Shown here: positions 1 to 12,000 of the stretch, piece by piece | How positions within the stretch are numbered: the first letter of the stretch is position 1 | Layout of the letters: each line of letters opens with the position of its first letter | DNA from: Diadema setosum | Taxonomy: Eukaryota > Echinodermata > Echinoidea > Diadematoida > Diadematidae | Assembly (NCBI RefSeq): GCF_964275005.1 | Contig: NC_092705.1 | Coordinates: forward strand, 11,843,912 to 11,907,911 | DNA length: 64,000 bases | Reading direction: 5' to 3' | The notes under the pieces: generated by a model | Seen by the model: the letters and a program-made list of their open reading frames with translations, nothing else | What the model was told of the DNA's origin: nothing | The model's database searches: none | Translations under genes and position numbers: made by a program

Positions 1-1065
1 GTGTTAGTCCGGCCTCATCCGTGTAACTGCCGTGTTGATGCGGTGTGTACAGTCGTAAATGCTCGTCGACGCTCCATTCGGGGAAAATCTATCCCAGATT
101 TCCCCGGATCTCCCCGGATCATCGCACGCATGATCCGGGGATTGCCGTCTAGATCCTTGAGCATCCGTGTTTATAATATATGTGACTTGGGTTTTATGTT
201 CCAGTCACATAGACATCCCGGGTCACCAAGGACCACCGCGGATCTGATCCGGGGTGATCCGGAGAGAGATCCGTGTTGACGCCTTGGACATTATTGGACA
301 TCCGTGTATGTCCATGTAGATCCGGGGACATCCGGAAGGCTAACACGGCAACTTTTGGAGGTCAAACACATCCTGCGTCGTCCGGGGATTGCCGTGTTGG
401 CAGAGCAATCCGGGATGATCCGTGTGGGTGCCGTGTAGCTGCCGTGTTGATCCGTGTAGATGCCGTGTTTGTCCGTATTGACGCCGTGCTCTTCCTGCCT
501 TATCCGTGTAACTGATGTTGATACCGTGTGTACTGTCATACCAACGCTCGTCAGCTCGTCGACACTCCATCGAGGTCGAAACTATCGGATCTCCCCGGAT
601 CACCGTGTAGATCCTTGAGGATCCCTTAGGCCTCAGTCACATATAAACACGGGTCCTCACTAGACGGTGATTCGGGGAGATCCGGGGAGATCCGGGATAG
701 TTTCGACCTCGATGGAGTGTCGACGAGCGTTGATATGACTGCACACACGGTATCAACACGGCAGCTACACGGATAAGGCCGGAAAAGCGCGGCGTCTACA
801 CGGGAAAAACAAAACAAAACACGGCATCTGCACGGATCAACACGCAGCTACACGGCAGCCACACGGACCATCCCGGATTGCTCTGCAAATACGGCAATCC
901 CCGGATGACGCCGGATGTTTTTGACCTCTAAAAGTTGTCGTGTTGGCCTCCCGGATGTCCCCGGATCTACACGGACATACACTGATGTCCAAGGATGTCC
1001 AAGGAGTCAACACGAACGGATCTCTTCCCGGATCACCCCGGTTCAGATCCGGGATGTCTGTATGA
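1..1065. repeat. Long palindromic satellite-like block
   Basis: Bases about 200-640 read again as the reverse complement at about 640-1065 with high similarity, so the block is a large hairpin with arms of roughly 430 bp. Bases 1-190 are a direct copy of about 490-645. The sequence is built from short words such as CCGTGTAGATCCG, CCGTGTTGAT and TCCCCGGATC. Open frames here are by-products of the repeat. The block may continue to the left of the window. It ends where homology to gene 2 intron 1 begins. Confidence 0.85.
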
Positions 1066-1300
1066 CTGGAGCATAATCAAGGCGAATGGCATGTCTATTA
1101 CCAGGGGCGGATCAAGGAACCGCAGCGAGCCCAAGCTTCTGTGCCTTTAGTGCCCTGGTTATGACCCAGTATTTCCTTCTCTTTCCCCCATTCTTGTCCA
1201 TTTCGGACTTACTACCTTCCTCACTACCTTCCTCACTAATTTTTCTACCTACTTATCTTTTCTTCCCTTACAAGAGAGCTGCCTTCCTCGTCATTGTTAA

Positions 1301-2284
1301 CCCTATAAAGCCCAGGGGGCACATTGTGCCCCCCTACCAGATTTTCATTTGCCACTCCTTCGCCCTCAATCCGATTTCAACCAGATTTGGTGACTTTTCC
1401 TAAAATCTTATTGCGAACATTTTTATATTATAATTTAGCTATATTTGATATTGCTGGTTGCCATGGCAACCATAAACTGACAACCATGTCAGTCAAATTT
1501 TACATCTTCATTCCCACTTCATTTAACAGCATATACAGTGTATGAAATAGGTGTTTCTTAGCTGGAATTTGTTGACGGGGTAAAATTTGAAGTGATTATG
1601 GTTCTGGAAAGTTTTTCTTATCATTTCCTTCGTTTTTATGTGACAAAGGCATAAAACAATAGATATAACAGAGACAATTGAAAACAATAATATTTTCTAA
1701 AGATTGCCCTTCTATTTTGTGTTATTTTGATTCCTTCGCCCAGGTTATGCCTCTAATATCATTAGTTTATCATATTATCAATTTGCAATCTCAAAATTCC
1801 ACTATTATGCATATATGAAATGTCATAACTATACATGTACCCATCCCAAACATTTCATCTCGGGTCTCATAATGTGTTTCTTTATGTTGATATGACTAGC
1901 GCCCCCATGTGGTGACCTTGAGAAATTTCAACCATAACAAATAATAAGATTCCACTTGCTTATCATTTGTGGCAAATATGAAAATGATTGGTCCATAATA
2001 AGACATATATAAAGGGAATAAAGAAATTATACAGAAAATCATGTTTTTAGCATATTTCCTATGTATATCTTTATATTTTGGTGAAAAGCGCCCTCCATTG
2101 GTGACCTTGAAATAATTCAAATGTACGGTCAAATAGAGTATAAGTTACTCTACCCATGTGCCAAATATGACGATGATACATCAAATAATAAAAAAAAAAA
2201 TTATATAGGGAGGGGCACAATGTGCCTCCCCCCCCCCCCCCCCCTGGGCCTGCGAGGGGTCAAAATAGCTTGGGCTTAATAGGG
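1301..2284. mobile_element. piggyBac-like MITE with TTAA target duplication
   Basis: The element starts CCCTATAAAGCCCA and ends TGGGCTTAATAGGG, near-perfect inverted repeats. TTAA stands on both sides (1297-1300, 2285-2288). The equivalent place in copy B, near 9560, has one TTAA and no element, so the empty site is visible. GGGGGCACAATGTGCC-type palindromes lie just inside both ends. Two diverged tandem sub-repeats occur near 1896-1975 and 2090-2170. There is no transposase frame, so it must have moved with an enzyme from elsewhere. Confidence 0.85.
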
Positions 2285-2309
2285 TTAACGTGCGTCCTTG
2301 TGTGTGCAT

Positions 2310-2695
2310 GTACAGTGTATGTGTTTACTGTCTGGGTTTTTTTTTTTTCTATCTCTTAGACAAATTGTCTTCTTGTTTTTTTTTTTTTTGTTTTTTTTTT
2401 TTTGCAATTTTATTTTTCCCGTTTTTATGAGGGGACTGCATACTACAAGCTCTGCTTTTTAGTGGTCCCTCCATTTCCAGCAAATTTGTTTCTGACTTTA
2501 CCATAATGATATAACATTTATTTGTTTCTCTGTTAATAATTTACCTGTGTCTTTACTACATTATGTTGTTATGTTCATCACATTGTTGTACCGATTTTGT
2601 GACATTATCTTTATATACGAACATTTCATTGTATTCCTAGATATTTTGTTGGAAATGAAATAAATCTAATTGAACTTGAACTTGAACCGTACAGA
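2310..2695 (+). mobile_element. LINE-like 3' tail (CR1/L2 style)
   Basis: Contains a stem-loop GGGGACTGCATACTACAAGC .. GTGGTCCCT and ends in AATAAATCTAATTGAACTTGAACTTGAA, as LINE 3' ends of the CR1/L2 style do. A partner without the last 50 bp is at 9590-9880, and a related tail follows the reverse transcriptase remnant at 49970-50010. Only non-coding tail remains here. Confidence 0.5.
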
Positions 2696-3053
2696 GGGGG
2701 CGTCTACGAAATTAAGGGGGGGGCATAAGCGCCCACCCCATTTTTCTTTTTATCTATTTAATTATGACAAAAAAAATAAAGAGGGGGGGGGGAATTGGAC
2801 GTGCCCTTTGCGCGCCAATCTGGATCCGCCACTGATCACGTAATGCTTCTGTACCTGTTTTTCTGACATCACTTTTGCCTGTCGTTTGACGTATAGAAAT
2901 AATGAAAGCTACATAAACAAATTATAATCATATAATTCGGGATTAAAGTGTATATTATAATCTTATATCTTAATAGACAACATGGCGTTAAAGAGCATAT
3001 GTATCATATCAATCATCCACCTTAAACTTTAATGTTAATTCTTCATGTCGTAG

Positions 3054-5150
3054 ACTTCTATAAAACTGTTCCTGAGACATCGCCAGCGTCCTTCGGAGCT
3101 TCAAATCATGAAAGAGATGATGAAATCGATGCTCAACAACACGCCGGAGCCACCGGAAGAGGTTCCTGGGTCAAACATCAGGTCTCGTCTGACGTCATTC
3201 GGAGGCGTGAAAGTCAGAGTGTATGAGCCGAAGAATAGGGACCCGGAAGCAACTCTGCCAGCTTTGGTTTATCTCCATGGGGGCGGCCTCGCGATAGGAC
3301 ACATAGGTACGGGACCGTACAGTCCTTAAAATAAACTCTCTGCCAATGATTAACTGATTATGGTATATTTGTTATGTTCTTTGTTTACGGAAAAAAGATA
3401 GAAAGATACCAACTTCATAGCCAGCAGCAATTGTTAACTCACATGGTCATCATCTGCATCATTTTCTGGAAACTCCTATTTATGCATATTTTTTTCGTTC
3501 ACTCTACAGATACGTGCGATGGAGACCTGCGCATGCTCAGTGAACGTCTGGGAGTAGCCGCAGTGGCTGTGTCGTGAGTTTCTTACGAGTTTGTTATTTT
3601 GCCTAGTGTGTCAATTCATCATGGCTCATTCATAAACACATATTTCATGCATGAAATAATGTCTGCGGGTTCCACAAAGACAGTCACACACGCACACACA
3701 TGCATACATAATGTACTCATAGGTTATCATATAAGACACGTAAGTGAATACATATATGCACTATACCAAACATCAAGATCAACGATCTAGGTCACTGTGG
3801 AAGCTTTTCAGAGCTATGATTTGTTTCCTGTACTATATGGTTTGAACATTGTACACATGGGGTAGAAAAAAAAAAAACAGACCTGTGCTCTCCGTTGAAT
3901 GGACTACTGATGTTTGATTGTGAAAGAATAACTCGTTGCCGATGTTGCAACTTTCGAAGAGCAACCCGGTTGGACGAAACTTGTTACGCACGTGTCCTAT
4001 GCCAAGTCCCGAGGAGTCCGTGAGCGCCTGGTAGTCCGTTGAGCGTCATGTGCTCGCGCTGCGCTCGCTTCGCTAGCCCGTTATAGCCATCATACAGTGA
4101 GAGGGTCTTGACAAAAGATTAAGATCTAGTAAGCTAGAAAGGCACTTCGATCTGTACACTGCGAGTGTGAAGCCAGCAAATTTCAGGAGCTATCTGAAGT
4201 CATTATCACATATATATACTTCTGTCCTCACAATCCTATCCATGCTTAATAGAACACAAAATCATATAATTGTAATGTCACATATAGCTTTCTCGTATCA
4301 GAAAGTGTGTTCCATTCATTTTGTTCTAATCAATCGTCTTTCTGATCCCCACTGCAGATATCGGCTAGCACCAGAGCACCCCTACCCAGCAGCCTTTGAC
4401 GACGCGTTCGCAGCGACTAGATGGCTGCTCACACACCCTAAAGAGATTGGAATCGATCCACAAAGAGTAGTGGTGTCGGGAGACAGTGCTGGTGGACTTC
4501 TCACGGCGGCAGTCTCTGGAGCGATTGCAGACGACCCGTCTGTTCCAGACATCAAGCTCCAGGTCCTGTTCTTCCCATGGCTGCAGAGCCTGGACCTGAA
4601 CACGCCATCGTACCAGAAAATGAGGTCCGAGAGCTATGGAAGGATTTTCCGTTTGGTAGAGTTGATGCCAGTTTTCATCAGCGCTGCTGCGCTTGGTAGT
4701 GCAAATCAGTCTGTCATACAGCAGATCTCAAGCAACAACCACACTTCTGCAGACTTCAAGCGCTCAGCACCTTATCGAGACTACATCAGCCATTCCCTTA
4801 TCCCAAAAGACATGATACCGGAGAGCTACAAGCCTCCCGAATCTGACGACTATGGCAACGAGGAACTTTGGGATAGTATGAAGACCGCGCTGACGTCTTG
4901 GAAACTTGTGCCCCTCATGCGCGATGACTTGTCCAAATTGCCCAGGGCTTTTGTCGCAACATGTGGCTATGACGTATTACGAGATGATGGGATTATGTAT
5001 GTAAAGAGACTGGAAACAGCTGGGGTTCCCGTAGAGTGGGTGAATTATGAGACTGCTTTTCACGGTATTCCACGGTTTGGACCACTCTCGTTCGAAATAG
5101 GGCGAAAGATGTACGATGATTCCATTGCATTTATCGAGAAATATCTGTGA
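3054..5150 (+). CDS. AADAC/NCEH1-like serine hydrolase, gene 1 (5' exon not found)
   Basis: Three coding exons are visible: 3054-3306, 3510-3573 and 4358-5150, with GT-AG borders (donors gtacgg and gtgagt). They give 369 codons. The first exon carries HGGG, the 64-nt exon reads DTCDGDLRML, and the last exon carries YRLAPEH, GDSAGG, YDVLRDDG and FHG, so the oxyanion hole and Ser/Asp/His triad are all present. The family hydrolyses carboxyl esters or acetyl-amides at the ER membrane. The expected first exon (signal anchor, about 46 codons, phase 0) is not seen between 1 and 3053. It is either upstream of the window or lost where the palindromic block at 1-1065 abuts the intron. The last exon differs from gene 2 by only about a dozen residues. 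The long open frame upstream of 4358 is intron read-through, not a real N-terminus. I see no stop or frameshift in the three exons, so it may be functional if an anchor exon exists. Confidence 0.85.
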
Positions 5151-5411
5151 GACATAGCCACGTACGTTGACCAATGCTCTATGACCCACATGGTAGAGTA
5201 TAAACTGCATAATGATAGATGTTCTGGATTCGTTGTAATTAGCATAATATTTGCAACTGGAAAGTCTTTTGATATATGTAATTCATAATATGTGTTCCTA
5301 ATTGAGCAAGACACTTCGACTCAGTTTGGAAACAATGTGGCCTTTTTCAACGTAGCATTTACCAGGTTAATATATGTATCAGTAGATGCAGTTCTCTATG
5401 GTGAGTTAAAT

Positions 5412-6078
5412 GTGACCCTGCACCACAAAATCAACAAAAAGCCGCCAGACATGAATTTTTAGTTAACGACATATTCTGAAAGAGCATACTCTAAGCTTTA
5501 AAAGGATATATAACTATATTGAAATGGACTCTCCTAACCCATGTACATATTGAAAAGAAAACATACCGTATCAAAGTATTATAGAAAAACGAGGCTTTTA
5601 GGTATACAGGGTTTATTCAAGCGCTTAATCTTACCACGCCGTGCTAGCTGTGCAATGAATGGATTAAAAGGCAGGATGTGAAACCGTGCAGCATAGGCAA
5701 TGAAGGAATCTTATCAGATTAAGCTGAAATATTCATGACTGCTACCAACTTTCAAAGCAGTACCGTCATCTCTTCAAAAGTTATCAGAGTTGAAAGTGCA
5801 ATGTGTAAAGAGTTTTCAAGAAATGAAAAGGGGACTCTATAAGACACATCTAATCACACTATTCTACACAAAAAAGAGTGTTGTAGAAAACCTGGTAAAA
5901 CTTCATTTCTCATTCGTTTTATGATACAAAACCGTTTACCATGATGCAGATGCAGTTTTGCTCTTTGAGAAAATATGAAAAACTCAAGATTGACTAAGTT
6001 GACCCATTTCACCTATTTTGAGTCCTTACACAAAATCAGTGTTTGCGACTTTTTGTTGGTTTTGTGATGCACGGTCAC
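5412..6078. mobile_element. MITE with GTGACC ends, copy 1
   Basis: The left end GTGACCCTGCACCACAAAA and right end TTTTGTGATGCACGGTCAC form inverted repeats of about 30 bp, extending into CAACAAAAAG / CTTTTTGTTG. AAAT flanks both sides (5408-5411, 6079-6082). The paralogous site in copy B (about 12627-12640) is empty. A second copy is at 42820-43417. No coding capacity. Confidence 0.8.
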
Positions 6079-6349
6079 AAATGATCTTACATCGTACATT
6101 AATTAGATGAAAATCTAATATGTGCAGCTTGTGACACTGTCTTGTGTCACTAACGTCTTTTCTGACTCTTTGCAATGCAATTATTGCTATCGATGTTCAA
6201 TAATGTTGTAATTGCGCTCTATTAATTTTATTTCATTTATTAATTCCATTTAAATTCAACTAGACTTGATCGTGCATCAAAGTTTCCTGCAGCAGCGTTT
6301 GTATTTGGTGCGAACACACTGTGGCTGTGTGCTTGTGTGTTTTATTTGA

Positions 6350-6527
6350 AGCTAGCCATTTGCGAAGGCAGCTCGCAATGGACCCGCATACAGCGAGCAG
6401 TGGACTCGCACGCACAGAGCTCGCTACGCCCTCGGCTCGCCGGTCGCGCGCTGTGTGTGCGAGTCCATTGCTTTCTGTGTGCGTGTGCTGAAATTACAGC
6501 GAGCCGCCTTTGCAAAAGGCTAAATTG
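6350..6527. repeat. Short hairpin element, copy A only
   Basis: AGCTAGCCATTTGCGAAGGC near 6352 pairs with GCCTTTGCAAAAGGCTAAAT near 6508, and inner arms around GTGGACTCGCACGCACA and TGTGTGTGCGAGTCCATTG pair as well. It is part of a segment of about 440 bp (6325-6770) missing from copy B of the duplication. Confidence 0.55.
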
Positions 6528-7654
6528 AATTATAAACAAGGCACATACTATGTCCAGACACTTGAATTCAATTTTCAAATCACTAAAAATGTCACTTAAT
6601 ATGTCTGATGCCAACTTACCTTTAAGTCAAACAATATTGATACAAACTGTTAGATAATCGAATATGTATATAGTGTGCGTCGGATTTTGAACAATGAAAA
6701 TGGCCATTCAAAGAGCTGAACGCGAAAACAGCAAAAAAGATAATTATAGAGACTAGTCGAAGTCCTGCTTCATTTTGATGCAATACACGCACTTATTCTA
6801 ATGAATGTGTTGGCCATGAAGAAGACAAAGAAGCTGTATACATGCTTAGCAAGATGGAAGGGGGACTTTTATGCATAGTCATGATAGTAATGTATACTAA
6901 AGCTATGCATAGTCATGATAGTAATGTATGCTAAAGCTAAAGAACAGAATGATAATGTACTTGATGTAGACAGCAGAGAAATGTGAGGAGAAAATTGACC
7001 AATTAAAACAAACAAGGGGTGTTAATGTATAGCTGAGGTGCATAAGTGCTGAAGGTTGAAATTTATATGATATTAAATTATTATACTCCAGGTGATTTGG
7101 AAAGTAATTACTTTTTTCAGTGAATGTGACGGTAAAGATTAATAAACTTGAATTATACATCGATGATATCATTTTTATTCAGTATACAAGAGTCAGTTGA
7201 GTAAAATGAGGGGCTGGATGTTTTGGCAGTCTTTGTGAGCAGGTTAAGAACATCTCTGTTTGTTAACGTGGCATGACCTTTGACATGCACCCTATTGTGA
7301 GAAAAAGTATGCCTATGACATAGGACAATGTCAGCCACACCATGTCTCTGGTAGGATTACATTTCTTTAACCCTTTCTGTGTCAGGAACTTTGACCAGTG
7401 TCTACAACGATATTATGGAATGCCTTAGAGTAATAAAAACGAGCCTATGATGGTACACATGTCTTACCATTATAAATATCACCTGCACGCAAACACGCAT
7501 TTAAACATTGATTCTTAAAACATAAGAAATTACTACATCAAGGTATCCAAGTAACACAATTCATGAAGTTACCCTGACGAGTTGTTTTAGGCCTATATAT
7601 AGCCAATTACAACTAAAAGGCGCTTGTGTGCGCCACCAGACGGCAAATGCAACT

Positions 7655-8301
7655 TTAAAGGGAAAATCCAGTCCAAATATAAGTTAGTCTGATAAGAAAG
7701 AGTAAAATATTACTAGTGCAACGGTAAAAATTTTGATCGAAATCGGGTAAAAAATAAGGAAATTATGACATTTCGAAGTTTCGCTAATTTTTGAGGAGAC
7801 AGTTATTGAACAGTCAATATGAATATACAAATGCCAAAGTGAGCATGTCATAACCTCACAACTTGTCATATAGTTTGTATATAAAATTTTGAAATTTCCA
7901 ATTTTTCATTCACACGAAATTATGCCCGAGGGTCAAAAATCCTGGTATAAATAACTGATCACTATTCTGAATTTATTCAAACAGGAATAACATCATGTTT
8001 CAGACTTCAATGAAAGAAACATTGAATTTTCGTGTTGTTGTGGTTGTTGTTGTTGTTTTTGTTGTTGTTGTTTTTGGCACACGATCAATGGAAAATTGTG
8101 AGGATACGACATAGCTAGCTGACTCATTTGCATATTCATATTCACTGAACAAGAACTGTTTTGCAGAAATTAGCAAAACTTCAAAATGTTATAAGTTCCT
8201 TACTTTTTTATCCGATTTCAGTCAAATTTTTACCGTTGAATTTGAAAAATTTTACTCTCTCTTATCAGAATAACTTATATTTGGACTAGATTTCCCCTTA
8301 A
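7655..8301. mobile_element. TTAA-flanked fold-back MITE, copy 1
   Basis: TTAAAGGGAAAATCCAGTCC opens the element and GGACTAGATTTCCCCTTAA closes it. The inverted ends run about 50 bp through AAATATAAGTTAGTCTGATAAG. TTAA is at both borders. Other copies are at 24985-25578, 40095-40660 and a half copy at 14400-14634. The inner part has a GTT microsatellite (8035-8075). Confidence 0.75.
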
Positions 8302-8460
8302 CGTTCGCAGGAATTCTACTGGGATGACTTGCAAAAATAGAGTAGTCTGTCGCGTGGATTGCATGCATGCTCTTTCATTGGTTGTCTGAATTTCAAAATG
8401 TATTGACAAATCGGTGTTAGCGTATCTTTGAAGATTGTATTGAAGATAATGTATACAGCG

Positions 8461-9081
8461 TAAAGGAACCTCGGGAATAACAAACCTTATTTCATTATTG
8501 GAGTAACGAACCTTTGGAATAACGAAGATTACCCCATACGTATGAAGCGCACTTCATAATCATGAACAACGGGGAAGCGTTTTTGGGGTGGTTTTTTCCC
8601 TCAACCCCTGCCCCCCCCCCCCCCCCCCCCCCGGGAGGGGGGATTGGAGTAATTACTGTCTCTCAAGACATATAGTAACACAACTACTACTATACTTGGC
8701 TAGGTGTTCAACCCCTTCCACCACACAATACTTTAAAAAAACAACAACCGAGAATTCAGGTTTTTTTTTGGGGGGGGTGGGGGGGGGTATATTTTGTTTG
8801 TGTGTACGTTGTATTGGTCTTTGAACATTCCGTGCTTGTGATCAGCGCTATTATATAAACGCTGAATCAACAGACAATAGAAACAGGCAAGAGTGGCTAC
8901 AGGCAAGAGTGAATTTGTTTGGCTCTTATAGGAATCATCCCTCTGATACGATGGTATTTCAATGCGATTCCACTTTTGTATAGCAGTTTGGGTCCCTTAC
9001 ATAAACCGCGCATTGTTGATCAGGACAGTTTACTTTCACAGCCACACCACGTCTTCTCCATCGCTTTAAAATAAAAGGAAA
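8461..9081. other. Upstream region of gene 2
   Basis: Unique sequence between the end of duplication copy A and gene 2. It holds GTAACGAACCTTTGGAATAACGAA-like words related to 30920-31190 (at 8480-8535), poly-C (8608-8637), poly-T/G (8761-8788) and a TATATAAA at 8852. No coding exon recognised. Confidence 0.5.
8852..8859 (+). promoter_or_regulatory. TATA-like box of gene 2
   Basis: TATATAAA, 223 bp upstream of the gene 2 ATG. Position would allow a 5' leader of about 200 nt. Supported only by motif and place. Confidence 0.3.
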
Positions 9082-12000
9082 ATGAGAACACGTTTATTTC
9101 TACTGCTGCTGCTGGGAGTCGTGGGCAGCTGTTGGTTGAAACAGTCGGACGCAGCGGGTTCCCCAGAAGCATGGAAGTCTCGTATCGCTGCAGTGCTTTT
9201 TCAAGGCCTGTGCCTATTTCTGGGCTTTGGAATCATGTGCATCTATGTACTCTACCAGCCCGTCCCAGCCGGTTTTCCAGAACCCTGGAAATATCGTATG
9301 TTCACTGTGTTTTTCCGGTGGTTTAGACTAAAGGTAGGTCTAATCAAGACGAATTGAATGTCTATCACCAGGGGCGGATCAAGGAATCTCAGCGAGCCCA
9401 AGCTTCTGTGCCTCTAGTGCCCTGGTTATGACCCATCATTTTCTAATTTTCCTTCCCCCTTTCTTGTCCATTTCGGACTTATTACCTTTGTCACTACCTT
9501 CCTCACTAATCTTTCTATCTACATTATCTTTTCTTCCCTTACAAGAGAGCTACCTTATTCTTAATGTGCGTCATTGTGTGTGTTTACTGTCTGTTTTTTT
9601 TTTTCTATCTCTCAGGCAAATTGTCTTTTGTTTTTGCAATTTGATTTTTCGCTTTTTTAATGAGGGGATTGCATACTACAAGCTCTGCTTTTTAGCGGTC
9701 CCCTCCATTTCCGGCAAATTTCTTTATGACTTTACCATAATGATTAACATTTATTCTTATCTCTGTTAATAATTTACAGCTGTGTGTCTTTACTATATTA
9801 TGTTGTTATGTTCATCACATTGTTGTACCGATTTTGTGACGTTATCTTTATATACGAACATTTCATTGTATTCCTGGGGGCGCTTACGAAATTAAGGGGG
9901 GCATAAGCACCCACCTCATTTTTCTTTTTATTCATTTTATTATAACAAAAAAAAAAATAAGGGGGGGTTGGACGTGCCCTGTGCGCGCCAATCTGGATCC
10001 GCCACTGATCACGCGATGCTTCTTTACCTGTTTTTCTGACATCACTTTTGCCTGTCGTTTGACGTATAGAAATGATGAAAGCTACATAAACAAAATATAA
10101 TTACATAATTCGGGATTAAAGTGTGTGTTATAATCTTATATCTTAATAGACAACATGGCGTTAAAGAGCAGATGTGTCATATCAATCATCCACCTTAAAC
10201 TTTAATGTTAATTCTTCATGTCGTAGACTTCTATAAAACTGTTCCTGAGACATCGCCATCGTCCTTCGGAGCTTCAAATCATGAAAGAGATGATGAATTC
10301 GATGCTCAACAACACGCCGGAGCCACCGGAAGAAGTTCCTGGGTCAAACATCAGGTCTCGTCTGACGTCATTCGGAGGCGTGAAAGTCAGAGTGTATGAG
10401 CCGAAGAATAGGGACCCGGAAGCAACTCTGCCAGCTTTGGTTTATCTCCATGGGGGCGGCCTCGTGACAGGACACTTAGGTCAGTGTAGGTACGAGACCG
10501 TACAGTCCTTAATCAATAAACTCTCTACCAATGATAATGATTATGTTACATTAATTGTTACGTTCTGTGTTTGCGGGAAAAAATAGAAAGATACCCATTT
10601 CATAGCCAGCAGCAATTGTTAACTCACATGGTCATCATCTGCAGCATTTTCTTGAAATTCCTATTTATGTATTTTTTTTTCCGTTCACTCTACAGATATG
10701 TACCATGGAGACCTGCGCATGCTCAGTGAACGTCTGGGAGTAGCCGCAGTGGCGGTGTCGTGAGTTTCTTACGAGTTTCTAATTTTGCCAAGTGTTCCCA
10801 TTCATCAATGGCTTGTAATACATATTTCATGCATAAAATAGTGTGTTTGGGTTTCACAATGACACAAAGACAGTCACACACGCACACATATGCATACATA
10901 ATGTACTCATAGGTATCATATAAGACACGTAAGTGAATATATGCACTGTAACATGAAGCTTTTCAGAGCTTTGATTCGTTTCCTGTATTATGGTTTGAAC
11001 ACTGTACACAATATATGGGGTAGAAAAAACAAACAGACCTGTACTCTGCGTTGAATGGACAGACACAATTTTATTGTTCTATCTCATGCCCCCTCTGTGA
11101 CCACTGATGTTTGATTGTGAAAGAATAACTCGTTGCCGATATTGCAACTTTCGAAGAGCAACCCGGTTAGACGAAACTTGTTACGCACATGTCCTATGCC
11201 AAGTCCTGAGGAGTCCCTTGAGCGCCTGGTAGTCCGTTGAGGGCCATTTGATCGCGCTGGGATCGCTTCGCTCGCCCGTCATAGCCATTATAACAGTGAG
11301 AGGGCCTTGACACAAGGATAGGATCTAGTAAGCTAGAAAGCACAATGAGAAAGGCACTTCTATCTGTACAATGTGAATGTAAAGCTCAGCAATTTCCAGA
11401 AGGTATCTGAAGTCATTATCACATAGGCCCTATATACTTCTGTCCTCACAATCCTATCCATGCTTAACAATACACAAAATTACATATAATGTCACATGTA
11501 GCTTTTTTGTATCAGAAAGTGCGTTCCATTTATTTTGTTCTAATCAATCGTCTTTCTGATCCCCACTGCAGATATCGGCTAGCACCAGAGCACCCGTACC
11601 CAGCAGCCTTTGGCGACGCGTTCGCAGCGACTAGATGGTTGCTAGCACACCCTAAAGAGATTGGAATCGATCCACAAAGAGTAGTGGTGTCGGGAGACAG
11701 TGCTGGTGGACTTCTCACGGCGGCAGTCTCTGGAGCAATTGCAGACGACCCGTCTGTTCCAGACATCAAGCTCCAGGTCCTGTTCTATCCATGGCTGCAG
11801 AGCCTGGACCTGAACACGCCATCGTACCAGAAAATGAGGTCCGAGAGCTATGGAAGGATTTTCCGTTTGGTAGAGTTGATGCCAATTTTCATCAGCGCTG
11901 CTGTGCTTGGTAGTGCAAATCAGTCTGTCGTACAGCAGATCTCAAGCAACAACCACACGTCTGCAGACGTCAAGCGCTCAGCACCTTATCGAGACTACAT

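Larger units (their letters stand above)
1102..2834. mobile_element. Non-autonomous DNA transposon with CAGKGGCGGATC ends, copy A (nested)
   Basis: The ends are CAGGGGCGGATC on the left and GATCCGCCACTG on the right, an inverted repeat of about 12 bp with one mismatch. Flanks are ATTAC and ATCAC, a decayed form of the 5-bp duplication seen cleanly in copy B. The interior includes a LINE-like 3' tail ending in AATTGAACTTGAACTTGAA near 2690 and a second element at 1301-2284. The ends are hAT-like but the 5-bp duplication is not the common 8 bp, so the superfamily is uncertain. Confidence 0.7.
1066..8460. repeat. Segmental duplication, copy A (contains gene 1)
   Basis: This stretch aligns in order with 9340-14785: intron 1 remainder, three exons, introns and more than 2 kb of 3' flank. 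Differences come mainly from elements present in one copy only (1301-2284, 5412-6078 and about 6325-6770 here; 13058-13252 and about 13650-14285 in copy B) and from a deletion of about 0.5 kb in copy B that removed the left half of the element at 7655. Homology starts a few bases after the gene 2 exon 1 donor and fades near 8435-8460. Confidence 0.85.

Noticed and set aside
1-1065. Small genes in the GC-rich left end
   Set aside because: All frames follow from the palindromic repeat; none has codon structure or a motif shared with the cluster.
4167-4357. N-terminal extension of the gene 1 last-exon frame
   Set aside because: Preceded by an exact acceptor (CACTGCAG) used by all paralogues; the upstream part is intron and not conserved in gene 2.
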